Part shown: one piece after another, positions 41,724 to 51,009 of the stretch | Layout: each line of letters begins with the position of its first letter | How positions within the stretch are numbered: position 1 is the stretch's first letter | Assembly: GCF_037300705.1 (NCBI RefSeq) | Contig: NZ_CP147776.1 | Span: 372,001-436,000 of the forward strand | Reading direction: 5' to 3' | DNA length: 64,000 nt | Source of the DNA: Massilia sp. W12 | GTDB lineage: Bacteria > Pseudomonadota > Gammaproteobacteria > Burkholderiales > Burkholderiaceae_D | Translations under genes and position numbers: made by a program | Notes under the pieces: generated by a model | Told to the model about the DNA's origin: nothing | The model's input: only the letters and a program-made list of their open reading frames with translations | Database searches by the model: none

Positions 41724-43637
41724 ATGCAAGCATTGTCCAACTTATCGCGTTTTCGCAAGCAACTGCTGGCGCTGTTGCTGGATTTGTTCCTGCTGCCCGC
41801 CATTTTCTGTTTTGCGATCTGGTTGCGTTATGACGGTTTGCATATCGGGTTGCTGCGGCAATACCAAAGCCTGATCATTGCCGCCCCCTTGTTGGCGGCG
41901 CCGGTTTTCATCCGCCTCGGCCTGTATCGCGCCGTGATCCGTTTCATTGATCATAAAATCGTCAGCGTGATCATGCTTGGCGTCGCCATTTCGGTGGTGG
42001 CGATGGCGGCGGTGGCGGCGTTTTTCCATGTGCATGAATTATCGCGCGGCGTGCTGGTGATTTACGCCGTCAGTGCGATTGTGTATGTGCTGGCAAGCCG
42101 TTTTCTGGCGCGTTTTTTGATTTTACGCGGTGCCGACCCGGACGCGGAAGACGCGATTCCGGTACTCATCTATGGTGCGGGCAAAGCCGGCACACAATTG
42201 GCTGGCGCCTTGCTGGCCGGCCAGACATATCGCCCGCTTGCTTTTGTTGACGACAGGCGTGAACTGCAGGGGGCGCAAATCGCCGGCTTGCGCGTTTATG
42301 CGCCGCAGGATTTGCCGGTTTTGGTCAAGCGCAAACAGATTAAAGAAATTTTGCTGGCCATGCCCTCACTCAGCCGCGCGCAGCAGCGCAAAATTCTTGA
42401 TGCGCTCGAACCGCTGCGCTTGAAAACGCGCGTCATGCCGCCACTCTCCAGTCTGCTGTCGGGCGAATTACAGCAATTGCGCGAAATTGAAATTGAAGAT
42501 TTATTGGGGCGCGATCCGGTCGCGCCCGATCCGCAATTGCTGGCCCGCTGCATCCAGGGCAAAAATGTGCTGGTCAGTGGCGCGGGCGGTTCCATCGGTT
42601 CCGAATTATGCCGCCAGATTTTGCGGCAAAACCCGCGTCGCCTGGTGTTATTGGAAATGTCGGAATACGCCTTGTACCAGATTCAGCAGGAATTGAGCAA
42701 AATCAGCGCCGCCACCGAATTGTTGCCCATGCTGGGTTCCGTGCTGGAACAGGAAAAGTGCCTGAACATCATGCGCGCGTTTGAGATTGAAACGGTGTAT
42801 CACGCCGCCGCTTACAAACATGTGCCGCTGGTTGAACATAATCCGGTCGCCGGGGTGCGCAATAATACCCTGGGCACACTGGCGATTGCACGCGCGGCGA
42901 TGCAAGCCGGAGTCGCCGCCTTTGTCCTGATTTCCACCGATAAGGCAGTGCGTCCCACGAATGTGATGGGGGCCAGCAAACGGCTGGCGGAATTAGTGTT
43001 GCAGGCATTTGCGCGGCAGCAAAGCCAGACCCGTTTTTGCATGGTGCGGTTTGGCAATGTGCTGGGCAGTTCAGGCTCGGTCGTGCCCTTGTTCCGGCGT
43101 CAGATAGAGCAGGGCGGCCCGCTCACGGTCACCCATCCCGAGATGACGCGTTATTTCATGACTATCCCGGAAGCCGCGCAATTGGTCTTGCAAGCCGGCG
43201 CCATGGGCGAGGGCGGCGATGTGTTTTTACTGGACATGGGTGAACCGGTCAGGATTCTGGATATGGCGCGCCGTATGGTGCATTTGAGCGGTTTGCAGCT
43301 CAAAGATGAAAATCAGTCAGATGGCATAGAAATTGTTCATGTCGGCCTGCGTCCGGGTGAAAAACTGTATGAAGAATTATTGATCGGGGATAATGCAGAA
43401 GGGACATGCCACCCTTTGATCATGCGCGCCCAGGAAAAAGAAATTGCCTGGCCGAAATTGGAGCAAATACTCGAAAAACTGCAATATGCCTGTAACCATG
43501 CAGATCAAAATCTGCTGCGTCAGACTCTGTTGGAAGCCGTAACTGAATATACGCCGCAAGGCGAGATTGAAGATTTTGTCTGGCAAGTGCAAAAAGATAA
43601 AACACTGGATATTCATCCAGTTAATCAATTGCATTAA
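41724..43637 (+). CDS. WbpM/CapD-type UDP-sugar 4,6-dehydratase
   Basis: The 637-residue membrane enzyme has four N-terminal membrane helices (to about 115), an intermediate Rossmann region (VLIYGAGKAGTQLAGALL) and the C-terminal catalytic short-chain dehydrogenase domain: NVLVSGAGGSIGSELCRQIL, AAYKHVPLVEHNP, LISTDKAVRPTNVMGASKR (Ser-Met-Lys style catalytic residues) and the HVGLRPGEKLYEELLI end. It forms UDP-4-keto-6-deoxyhexosamines for surface glycans. A gagggcgg site sets the ATG at 41724, 7 bp after the transferase stop. No further glycan genes follow, so the main cluster is elsewhere. Confidence 0.9.
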   Translation: MQALSNLSRFRKQLLALLLDLFLLPAIFCFAIWLRYDGLHIGLLRQYQSLIIAAPLLAAPVFIRLGLYRAVIRFIDHKIVSVIMLGVAISVVAMAAVAAFFHVHELSRGVLVIYAVSAIVYVLASRFLARFLILRGADPDAEDAIPVLIYGAGKAGTQLAGALLAGQTYRPLAFVDDRRELQGAQIAGLRVYAPQDLPVLVKRKQIKEILLAMPSLSRAQQRKILDALEPLRLKTRVMPPLSSLLSGELQQLREIEIEDLLGRDPVAPDPQLLARCIQGKNVLVSGAGGSIGSELCRQILRQNPRRLVLLEMSEYALYQIQQELSKISAATELLPMLGSVLEQEKCLNIMRAFEIETVYHAAAYKHVPLVEHNPVAGVRNNTLGTLAIARAAMQAGVAAFVLISTDKAVRPTNVMGASKRLAELVLQAFARQQSQTRFCMVRFGNVLGSSGSVVPLFRRQIEQGGPLTVTHPEMTRYFMTIPEAAQLVLQAGAMGEGGDVFLLDMGEPVRILDMARRMVHLSGLQLKDENQSDGIEIVHVGLRPGEKLYEELLIGDNAEGTCHPLIMRAQEKEIAWPKLEQILEKLQYACNHADQNLLRQTLLEAVTEYTPQGEIEDFVWQVQKDKTLDIHPVNQLH

Positions 43638-44228
43638 ATTTGCTGCAAATGATTTGTTGCAGCAAAAAAAACAATGATTTCCACAAAAATCCCGCCTTAC
43701 ATCCTGCTGTCGCTTGGCTGCCACATTAAATTGTGACCCGTTTCCTTAAATAGTCTGAAACCCGGTTTTTTTCATATAAATCCCTTGGATTTTGATCTGT
43801 GCTGGTGTATGTTGCTACAAGTTGTTTCGCATACGGAAATCAGTTCCGGATTGCTGCAGAATATGTGCTGATTTGGCCTGTAAATTGCTTGTGCAAAACA
43901 TATGCATCGCATGTTGTTTGCGCATCTATCTGCAAACCTGATTCGCATATTGGCGCACCGCCCGCAGCTGAATACGCAGACGGTGTTGTATAATGTGGCG
44001 CCTCTAGAATGCGGCAGCGCCAGACATGCGCCAGTGTCCGGCAGACTGTTTCGCCGGAGACGCTGTTTGAAGCTGTAATGGCCTGCGCATGCAGGTCGTG
44101 ATAATGACCGGGAAATGGAAAGCGCCGGGAGTGGGTGCGGCAAATTGCGAACAATATTTGTTTGCAGTTTTTATGCGCCGGCAAGACTGGCGTGGCGCTG
44201 TCCAATTACTTTTTTATGGAGAAAATAA
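43638..44228. other. Long AT-rich region upstream of hns
   Basis: No gene is evident in this 591-bp stretch. It has a 10-bp inverted repeat (43639-43648 with 43657-43666) just after the dehydratase stop, lacking a T-tract on the plus strand, and a TATAAT at 43989-43994 that would give hns a leader of about 230 nt. Such a long, AT-rich leader fits autoregulation by H-NS, but this is inference. Confidence 0.5.
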
Positions 44229-44573
44229 ATGATTGATCTGTCCAACCTGTCTTTGCAAGACCTGCGCAGCCTGGAAACCCAGCTGAAAACTGAAATCAAA
44301 CGCCGCGAACATGAAGACATGGCGCGTGCGCGCGAACAAATTCTGGCGATTGCGCACAGCGTTGGCATTCCGCTCAAGGACTTGATCGGCGCAGGCGGCG
44401 CGCGTGGCCGTGGCGCAGCAACTGCTGCGGCAACCGGCGTTCGCAGCGCAGTGCCGGTGCGTTACCGTCACCCGGAAAACGCTTCCCTGCAATGGACTGG
44501 CCGTGGCCGCCAGCCGAAATGGGTGGTGGAATGGGTTGCTTCCGGCCAATCCATGGATGCGCTGCGCGTATAA
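44229..44573 (+). CDS. hns: H-NS family nucleoid-associated protein
   Basis: The 114-residue protein has an N-terminal oligomerising helical part (LSNLSLQDLRSLETQLKTEIKRREHEDMARA) and a C-terminal DNA-binding domain with YRHPENASLQWTGRGRQPKWV, where TGRGRQPKW is the AT-hook-like loop. It silences AT-rich, often horizontally gained DNA, of which this window has several blocks. A linker rich in Gly/Ala/Arg (about 55-75) separates the domains. A tggaga site precedes the ATG; a strong terminator follows. Confidence 0.92.
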   Translation: MIDLSNLSLQDLRSLETQLKTEIKRREHEDMARAREQILAIAHSVGIPLKDLIGAGGARGRGAATAAATGVRSAVPVRYRHPENASLQWTGRGRQPKWVVEWVASGQSMDALRV

Positions 44574-44594
44574 AGCAAAGGCGTTTATCACAAC

Positions 44595-44626
44595 AACCGC
44601 AGTCATTGGCTGCGGTTTTGTTTTTT
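44595..44626 (+). terminator. Intrinsic terminator after hns
   Basis: An 8-bp stem (AACCGCAG at 44595-44602 with 44610-44617), 7-nt loop and a T-tract with one G (44616-44626) lie about 20 bp after the hns stop. Confidence 0.85.
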
Positions 44627-44724
44627 CTGAAACCGGCATGTAACGCTTTGCCAGCTGATTTGACAGGCTGCGCAAACGCGCGTATTTTTGCGGCTTTTCT
44701 TCTCTCCATCACCCGGTCCACACC

Positions 44725-46101
44725 ATGCTTACTCTCGCCAAATCCATTTTCAAGGCTTATGACATTCGCGGCATCGTTGGCAGCACCCTGGATGCGCAGA
44801 TCGCGCAGCAAATCGGGCGCGCCTTCGGCAGCGCCGCCCGCGCCAAAGGCGAAACCAGTGTGGTGATCGGGCGCGATGGCCGCCTGTCCGGCCCGGATCT
44901 GGCGCAAGGCCTGGCGCAAGGTCTGCAAGCCGCCGGCGTGGACGTGATTGACCTGGGCGTGGTCGCCACCCCGATGGTGTATTTCGCCACCCATCATTTA
45001 CCGACCTCATCCGGCATCATGGTCACCGGCAGCCATAATCCGCCGGATTACAATGGTTTCAAAATGGTATTGGCCGGCGAAGCGATTCACGGCGCTGCGA
45101 TTACCGCATTGTATGAGCGTATTGTGGCTGGCGATTTCACCAGCGGTCAGGGTGAAAAACGTGAATACGATATTCGCGATGAATACCTGCAAAGAATCAG
45201 CGGCGATATCAAACTGGCGCGCCCGCTGAAAATCGCAGTCGATTGCGGCAATGGCGTGGCGGGCGCATTTGCGCCGCAACTGTATCGTATGCTCGGTTGT
45301 GAAGTGCAGGAATTATTTTGCGAAGTTGATGGTAATTTCCCGAATCACCATCCAGACCCGGCGCACCCGGAAAATCTGCAGGATTTGATTGCCGCATTGC
45401 GCGCTGGCGATGCCGAAATCGGCCTGGCCTTTGATGGCGATGGCGACCGTTTAGGGATTGTCACCAAAGATGGGCAGATCATTTATCCCGATCGCCAAAT
45501 GATGTTATTTGCCGAAGATGTATTACAACGCCATCCGGGGCGCGAAATTCTGTTTGATGTCAAATGCACCAGCCATCTGGCGCCCTGGATCAGCGCGCGC
45601 GGCGGCCAGCCTTTGATGTGGAAAACCGGCCATTCTCTGGTCAAAGCCAAATTGCGTGAAACCGGCGCGCCGCTCGGCGGTGAAATGAGCGGCCATATTT
45701 TCTTCAAAGACCGCTGGTATGGATTTGATGACGGCTTATACGCTGGCGCGCGCATGCTCGAAATATTGGCGCGCCAAGCCGATCCTTCCGCACTCTTGAA
45801 TGCTTTGCCGCAATCGGTCAGCACACCGGAATTGCATTTGCATTTGGCTGAAGGTGAGAATGTGCAATTAATTGAAATCTTGCGCGCTCACGCCGAATTT
45901 TCCAATCCGCAGGAAATCATCACGATTGATGGTTTGCGCGTGGAATATGGCGACGGCTTTGGTTTGGCGCGCGCCTCAAATACCACGCCGGTGGTGGTAT
46001 TGCGTTTTGAAGCGCAAAGCGCAGACGGATTGACCCGTATTCAAGCCGATTTCCGGCGCGTGATTCTGGCTGCGCGCCCGGACGCCAAGCTGCCGTTTTA
46101 A
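44725..46101 (+). CDS. manB: Phosphomannomutase/phosphoglucomutase
   Basis: The 458-residue alpha-D-phosphohexomutase has the start FKAYDIRGIVGSTLD, the phosphoserine loop MVTGSHNPPDYNGFK (Ser103), the metal loop FDGDGDRLG (Asp237, 239, 241), GGEMSGHIFF and the phosphate-binding end near RASNTTPVVVLRFE. It interconverts mannose-6-P and mannose-1-P (and glucose phosphates), feeding LPS and exopolysaccharide synthesis. It is followed 21 bp later by waaC and so links precursor supply with LPS core assembly. The AlgC/ManB naming is interchangeable here. Confidence 0.92.
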   Translation: MLTLAKSIFKAYDIRGIVGSTLDAQIAQQIGRAFGSAARAKGETSVVIGRDGRLSGPDLAQGLAQGLQAAGVDVIDLGVVATPMVYFATHHLPTSSGIMVTGSHNPPDYNGFKMVLAGEAIHGAAITALYERIVAGDFTSGQGEKREYDIRDEYLQRISGDIKLARPLKIAVDCGNGVAGAFAPQLYRMLGCEVQELFCEVDGNFPNHHPDPAHPENLQDLIAALRAGDAEIGLAFDGDGDRLGIVTKDGQIIYPDRQMMLFAEDVLQRHPGREILFDVKCTSHLAPWISARGGQPLMWKTGHSLVKAKLRETGAPLGGEMSGHIFFKDRWYGFDDGLYAGARMLEILARQADPSALLNALPQSVSTPELHLHLAEGENVQLIEILRAHAEFSNPQEIITIDGLRVEYGDGFGLARASNTTPVVVLRFEAQSADGLTRIQADFRRVILAARPDAKLPF

Positions 46102-46122
46102 TCCACACCGCGCCGCGCCATC

Positions 46123-47118
46123 TTGAAGATCCTGCTGATACGCGTCTCCTCGCTGGGCGATGTGGTGCACAACATGCCGCTGGCGCATGATTTGCTGCAG
46201 CGCTTCCCCGGCGCGCACATCGACTGGGTGGTGGAAGAAGCTTATGTCGATCTGCTGCGCCTGTGCCAAGGCGTGGGCCGTATCATTCCCTACGCCCTGC
46301 GACGATGGCGCAAAAACCTGCTGCAAGCCGACAGCCGTGCGGAAATGCGCGCCTTTAAACAAGCGCTGCAACAGGAGCACTACGATTACGCATTTGAATG
46401 CCAGGGTTTGTTAAAAACCGGCTTGATCCTCGGCTTGGCGCGCGCCAGTCATAAAATCGGCCTCGGCAACGCCAGCGAAGGTTCGGGTTACGAAGCCATT
46501 TCCCGCTTGTTTCACAGCCGCAGCATTGTGCTGCCGCCGCGCACCCATGCAGTGGCGCGCGCGCGCCTGATGGCCGCCGCCGCATTTGGCCCCTTGCCGC
46601 GCGAAAGCGATTTGCCGCCCGCCGATTTTATGTTGCGCGCGCCGCAAGTCGATACCGCCTTCTTGCCGCAAGGCCCGTATATCTGTTTTTTCCACGGTAC
46701 TGCCGGGGCCGCTAAAAAATGGCCGCGCGTGCACTGGCAAGCACTGGCGCACAAACTGCAGCAATCCGGCTGCGCCTGGCCTGTCCTGCTGGCCTGGGGC
46801 AACCCGGCTGAACAGGAGGAAGCACAGGCCATGGCTGCCGGCATGCCGCAAGCGCGCGTCCTGCCGCGCTTATCCATGTTGCAAGCCGTCGCCCTGGCCG
46901 CCAATGCCGCTGCCGTCATCGGCGTCGATACCGGCTTGACCCACATCGCCGCCGCCTACCGTCGCCCGGTGCTGGAATTGTATTGCGCCAGCCCGCGCTG
47001 GAAAACCGAAGGAAATTGGGATGCGCGCTGCATCAATCTGGGCGACGCCGGCGCGCCGCCGGATGTGGAGCAAGTCTGGCAAGCCTGGCGACAACTCGGC
47101 GCGCAGGAAGTGTTATGA
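46123..47118 (+). CDS. waaC: Lipopolysaccharide heptosyltransferase I
   Basis: The 331-residue GT9 enzyme has KILLIRVSSLGDVVHNMPLAHDL at its N-terminus, DYAFECQGLLKTGLI, FFHGTAGAAKKWPRVHWQAL and VIGVDTGLTHIAAAYRRPVLELY. It adds the first heptose to Kdo2-lipid A on the inner face of the inner membrane. The only reasonable start is TTG at 46123, with no strong ribosome site, so coupling to manB is likely. Its stop overlaps the waaA start (ATGA). Confidence 0.9.
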   Translation: MKILLIRVSSLGDVVHNMPLAHDLLQRFPGAHIDWVVEEAYVDLLRLCQGVGRIIPYALRRWRKNLLQADSRAEMRAFKQALQQEHYDYAFECQGLLKTGLILGLARASHKIGLGNASEGSGYEAISRLFHSRSIVLPPRTHAVARARLMAAAAFGPLPRESDLPPADFMLRAPQVDTAFLPQGPYICFFHGTAGAAKKWPRVHWQALAHKLQQSGCAWPVLLAWGNPAEQEEAQAMAAGMPQARVLPRLSMLQAVALAANAAAVIGVDTGLTHIAAAYRRPVLELYCASPRWKTEGNWDARCINLGDAGAPPDVEQVWQAWRQLGAQEVL

Positions 47119-48428
47119 AACGATTCTGTTTGATGTTGTACAGCCTGCTATGGCTGCTGTTGTTGCCGTTGGTGTTTGCGCGGCTGGCCTGGCGCGCTCG
47201 CAAAGAACCCGCTTATCTGTCCCACCCCTGGGAACGCCTGGCCTTGTATGGCGAGGAAGCCGGGGCGCATCATGGCGCGCTTTGGCTGCATGCTGTGTCA
47301 CTTGGCGAAACACGCGCCGCGCTGCCGCTGTTGCGCGCCCTGCTTGACGCTGATCCGCAGCAGCGCATCCTGCTCAGCCACACCACCGCCACCGGGCGCG
47401 CCGCCGGGGCTGAATTGCTGGCCGGCTATGGCGAACGGGTGCGCCAGATATGGCTGCCCTACGATCTTGGCTTTTTACAGCGCCGTTTGGTGCATACCTT
47501 TGCCCCGCGCCTGTGCATCTTAATGGAAACCGAGGTCTGGCCGAATTTGATGCAAGTGGCGCGGCAAGAAGGGCTGCCGGTCTTGTTGGCGAATGCGCGC
47601 ATGTCTGCGCGCTCAGTGCGCAAAGCGCAGCGCATGCGCTGGCTGTTGCAGCCGGCATATGCGGCCTTGAGCGCCGTGGCGGCGCAAACCGCACAAGATG
47701 CGGAGCGTTTGCAAAGCCTGGGCGCGCGCCAGGTCAGCATCAGCGGCAGTATTAAATTTGATATCGAGATTCCCGCCGCCTGCCTGCAAACCGGGGCGCA
47801 ACTCAAGCGCCTGATCGGCGCGCGCCGGGTGTTTTTATGCGCCTCCACGCGAGAAGGCGAAGAAGCGCTCCTGCTGCCGGCCTTTGCCGCGCTGCAACGC
47901 CAGCACCCGGATTGGCTGCTGTTGCTGGTGCCGCGTCATCCGCAACGGTTTGACGAAGTGGCCGCGCTGGCGCAGCAACACGGCCTGCGCTTGCAACGCC
48001 GCAGCGCACTCGGCGACTTAGCGCAAGCCGCTGCGCTGGACCCATCCTGCCAACTGCTGCTGGGCGACAGCATGGGCGAAATGTTTGTGTATTGCAGCGC
48101 CGCCGACCTGGTGTTCACCGGCGGCAGTCTGTTGCCGCTGGGCGGGCAAAACCCGATTGAAGCCTGTGCGCTCGGCAAGGCGGTCTTGTTTGGGCCGCAC
48201 ACCTTCAATTTTGAATGGGTGTGTGAGCAGGCGATTGCCGCCGGCGCTGCGCAACGTGTGGCCGATGTGACAGAGCTGATGCAAAGCGCGCAAATTTTGT
48301 TGCAAGATGCGGCGCAATGCGTACAACGCGGCGCCGCCGCCCAAGCTTTTGCGCAAGCGCATCGCGGCGCCACCGCGCGCAGCCTGCAGATTTTACGTAA
48401 TTTACAAGATCACAATAAACGCGCCTGA
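47115..48428 (+). CDS. waaA: Kdo transferase
   Basis: The 437-residue GT30 enzyme has an N-terminal membrane anchor (FCLMLYSLLWLLLLPLVFARL), LWLHAVSLGETRAALPLLRAL, METEVWPNLM, GSIKFDIE and the acceptor block DSMGEMFVYCSAADLVFTGGSLLPLGGQNPIEAC. It attaches Kdo to lipid A precursors. Start ATG at 47115 overlaps the waaC stop and has gcaggaag upstream; the longer open frame to 46983 lies inside waaC. Its 3' end overlaps the convergent ogt gene by 19 bp. Confidence 0.93.
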   Translation: MKRFCLMLYSLLWLLLLPLVFARLAWRARKEPAYLSHPWERLALYGEEAGAHHGALWLHAVSLGETRAALPLLRALLDADPQQRILLSHTTATGRAAGAELLAGYGERVRQIWLPYDLGFLQRRLVHTFAPRLCILMETEVWPNLMQVARQEGLPVLLANARMSARSVRKAQRMRWLLQPAYAALSAVAAQTAQDAERLQSLGARQVSISGSIKFDIEIPAACLQTGAQLKRLIGARRVFLCASTREGEEALLLPAFAALQRQHPDWLLLLVPRHPQRFDEVAALAQQHGLRLQRRSALGDLAQAAALDPSCQLLLGDSMGEMFVYCSAADLVFTGGSLLPLGGQNPIEACALGKAVLFGPHTFNFEWVCEQAIAAGAAQRVADVTELMQSAQILLQDAAQCVQRGAAAQAFAQAHRGATARSLQILRNLQDHNKRA

Positions 48429-48919
48429 CCACACAGCTGCGCTTCATGCGTCAAGAGCCAGCGCTTATTCGGCAGACCGCCGCGAAAGCCGGTCAGTGCG
48501 CCATTCACCCCCAGCACCCGGTGACAGGGAATGAATAAGGGCAGAGGATTGTCCCCATTTGCGGCGCCAACCGCACGCGCGGCGCCCGGGCGGCCAAGCT
48601 GGCTGGCGATTGCGCCATACGCAGCGCTGGCGCCAAACGGAATCGCCGCCACCCTGGCCCATACCGCTTGCTGAAACGGGGTGCCTTGCAAATCCAGCGC
48701 CGTGCTGAATTGCTGGCGTTGCCCGGCGAAATATTCCTGCAATTCCTGTACGCCTTGCTGCAGCCAGCGCCAGCCGGAATCGCTTGCGCGCGCCGCCGGC
48801 AAATCATCAAATTCATGGGCAAAGCGCAAGGCGAATAAACCGCGCGCGCTGGCTTGCAATTGCATGAGGCCGCAGGGCGAATCGAGTTGCAGCGCAACCC
48901 GGTGAGAAAAACTTTTCAT
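48410..48919 (-). CDS. ogt: Methylated-DNA-protein-cysteine methyltransferase
   Basis: The 169-residue enzyme has the active-site IPCHRVLG (Cys132), the DNA-reading LQGTPFQQAVWARVAAIPFG and ASQLGRPGAARAVGAANGDNP. It removes methyl groups from O6-methylguanine in a suicide reaction. Its ATG overlaps the stop of the Ada-AlkA gene (48916-48919), so both are one alkylation-repair operon. The 3' end overlaps waaA on the other strand. Confidence 0.92.
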   Translation of the reverse strand: MKSFSHRVALQLDSPCGLMQLQASARGLFALRFAHEFDDLPAARASDSGWRWLQQGVQELQEYFAGQRQQFSTALDLQGTPFQQAVWARVAAIPFGASAAYGAIASQLGRPGAARAVGAANGDNPLPLFIPCHRVLGVNGALTGFRGGLPNKRWLLTHEAQLCGQARLL

Positions 48920-50406
48920 TGCTGTGCTCCTTGAGACAAATCAGCGCCCCACAGCGCGAACGTGGCGTAAGCGCGCCAGGGGCGCCAGGCTTGCGCATGC
49001 GCTTCCAGTGCTTTGAGCTGTGCTGACTTGCTCAAATCCTGTAACTGGCGCAATTGCACAAAGCGGTTTAATAACACCAGATCGGTGGCCGGAAAACCAT
49101 CCGGAAAACGCAATGCGCGCATCGCAATATAATGCGCGCTCCATGGCCCGATGCCGCGCAAATCCTGCAGCGCAGCGACAGCCTCTTCCAGCGAGGCATA
49201 CACGCGGCGCAAACCGCCGTCAGCGGCAAATTGCGCCAAACTCAGCAAAGCTTGGCCGCGCGCTTGCGGAATGCCGATTTGCGCCAATTCCGCCGCCGGC
49301 AATGCCGCCAACGCTTGTGGCGCCGGAAAATGATGGCTGAAAGCGGCTTGCTCCTCAGGCCAGGGACAGGGCAAAGTCTGCGCCTGGCCATATCGCGCAA
49401 TCAAGCGGCGCGTCAGGGTGGTCGCCGCCGCCACGCTGACTTGCTGGCCGAGCAGGGCGCGCATGGCCAATTCAAAACGGCAAAAGCCGCCCGGCAAGCG
49501 CAAACCCGGCCACAAATGCGGCGCCAGCAGCGTGTCGCGTCCCAAGTCCGCCACAATCGCCGGCGGATTCGCGTCCAGATCAAATTGCTCACGCACCCGC
49601 GCAATCAACTGCTGCAACACCGGCAATAAAGATGACGTTAATTGCAATTCCAATTCTTGTTCCAGCGGTTGCGCCTGGATAAATCCGGCATGTCCCTCCA
49701 GCAAAACCGAGCGGCGCCAGGCTTGCGGCAAGACTTGTTCTACCCCGCCTAAGGTGCGTGCCGCCAAATAAGGTTGCATGCGCGCCCAATCAAACGGCGC
49801 CCGATAAGACAGACGCAAGCGCAACATCCCGGCTGCGCCATCGTTTTGCGCCGCGCCGCTGCGCCGCAAGGCTCCCGGCGTGAGTTGATAACGTTCCGCA
49901 AACAAGGCGTTAAAACGGCGCACGCTGCCAAACCCGGCAGCCAGCGCCACCTGCGCCAGCGGCAAGCCGGTTTCGGTCAGCAATTGCTTGGCCAACAGCA
50001 AACGCGCAGTCTGCGCCAGCGCCACCGGGCTGACCCCGAATTCTTCCTGCAAAATGCGGCGCACCTGGCGCGAAGACAAACCGGCGCGCGCCGCCAAGCC
50101 TTCCAAATCATCTTGATTTAAAGCCCCGGCGCAAATCTGCCGCCACAGCGCATGCGCCAGCGTCTGGCGCCAGGCAAACGGCGCCCGCTCCGGGCGGCAG
50201 CGCAGGCAAGGCCGGAAACCGGCTTCCTCCGCCGCCGCCGCGCTGGAATAAAACACACAGGAAGCCGCCGCCGGCGTTTTCGCACTGCACACCGGACGGC
50301 AATAAATGCCTGTGCTTTTCACCCCGGTGAAAAACACTCCGTCAAAGCGCGCATCACGCGCCTGTACCGCACGATAACAGGCGGCATGCTCAGGTAATTC
50401 ACTCAT
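48916..50406 (-). CDS. Ada-type regulator fused to AlkA DNA glycosylase
   Basis: The 496-residue fusion has an Ada zinc/methyl-acceptor domain (Cys36, Cys40, Cys67, Cys70; GIYCRPVC), an AraC-type HTH (about 95-180; LSSRQVRRILQEEFGVSPVALAQT and VALAAGFGSVRRFNALFAERY), an AlkA N-terminal domain and a helix-hairpin-helix glycosylase (LRGIGPWSAHYIAMRAL; catalytic Asp442). It senses methyl-phosphotriesters, presumably activates repair genes, and excises alkylated bases. The methyltransferase domain of classical Ada is supplied by the separate ogt gene next to it. An ATG at 50406 gives the full domain. Confidence 0.92.
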   Translation of the reverse strand: MSELPEHAACYRAVQARDARFDGVFFTGVKSTGIYCRPVCSAKTPAAASCVFYSSAAAAEEAGFRPCLRCRPERAPFAWRQTLAHALWRQICAGALNQDDLEGLAARAGLSSRQVRRILQEEFGVSPVALAQTARLLLAKQLLTETGLPLAQVALAAGFGSVRRFNALFAERYQLTPGALRRSGAAQNDGAAGMLRLRLSYRAPFDWARMQPYLAARTLGGVEQVLPQAWRRSVLLEGHAGFIQAQPLEQELELQLTSSLLPVLQQLIARVREQFDLDANPPAIVADLGRDTLLAPHLWPGLRLPGGFCRFELAMRALLGQQVSVAAATTLTRRLIARYGQAQTLPCPWPEEQAAFSHHFPAPQALAALPAAELAQIGIPQARGQALLSLAQFAADGGLRRVYASLEEAVAALQDLRGIGPWSAHYIAMRALRFPDGFPATDLVLLNRFVQLRQLQDLSKSAQLKALEAHAQAWRPWRAYATFALWGADLSQGAQQ

Positions 50407-50671
50407 CTCACACTTTCAGCGCGGCGCAGGCCGCTTAAAGATGCAGACACTTTAGCCTGCAAAGGCGGGCTTGTCTGGCTGTTTTCGGACATGGTTGTGG
50501 CCGCCTGCGGCAAGTTTTTGCCCGATTTTTTGTCTTGATGCGGATTCCATGCCCTTGCATGATGAGCTGAATTTTTCTGTGGCAGCTGCGGAGGTATTGC
50601 AAACCTGAGGGCAAGCGGAGTTGTGCGCCAGCTGTGAGGTTGTAAGGCGAATTCTGCGCGTTTGCAGCAAT

Positions 50672-50695
50672 AAAAAAGGCGGCCTGAGCCGCCTT
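50672..50695 (-). terminator. Intrinsic terminator of the argA-yggX unit
   Basis: An 8-bp GC-rich stem (50676-50683 with 50688-50695) is followed on the minus strand by six T residues (50672-50677 complement), 22 bp after the yggX stop. Confidence 0.85.
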
Positions 50696-50716
50696 CCTGC
50701 AGATGCGCAATGCAAC

Positions 50717-50992
50717 TCATTCAGCTGTCGGCGGCACATACCCCGCAGCCTGATCAGCGCCATCGCCAAAGAAATGTTTTTCCATTTGTTCGGCCAGATA
50801 TTTGCGCGCGCGCGCATCGGCCAGGTTCAGGCGGTTTTCGTTCACCAGCATGGTTTGGTGACGGATCCAGCCGGCCCAGGCTTCTTTCGAGACATTCTCG
50901 AAAATCTTTTTACCCAGTTCGCCCGGCAGCGGGGCACGGTCCAGGCCTTCGGCTTCACGTCCGAGTTTGATGCATTGCACAGTACGCGACAT
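50717..50992 (-). CDS. yggX: Fe(2+)-trafficking/oxidative damage protection protein
   Basis: The 91-residue product matches Ygg[22 protein letters not shown] (Cys7), [34 protein letters not shown] and the [15 protein letters not shown] end. It helps protect iron-sulfur enzymes and handle labile iron. A perfect aaaggag precedes the ATG. It lies 17 bp after argA in the same direction and is followed by a clear terminator. Confidence 0.95.
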   Translation of the reverse strand: MSRTVQCIKLGREAEGLDRAPLPGELGKKIFENVSKEAWAGWIRHQTMLVNENRLNLADARARKYLAEQMEKHFFGDGADQAAGYVPPTAE

Positions 50993-51009
50993 AGTTTCTC
51001 CTTTGCGAT

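Noticed and set aside
43639..43666. Inverted repeat after the WbpM-like gene as an intrinsic terminator
   Set aside because: The stem is AT-rich and is followed by A residues, not T, on the plus strand; left as a feature of the intergenic region only.
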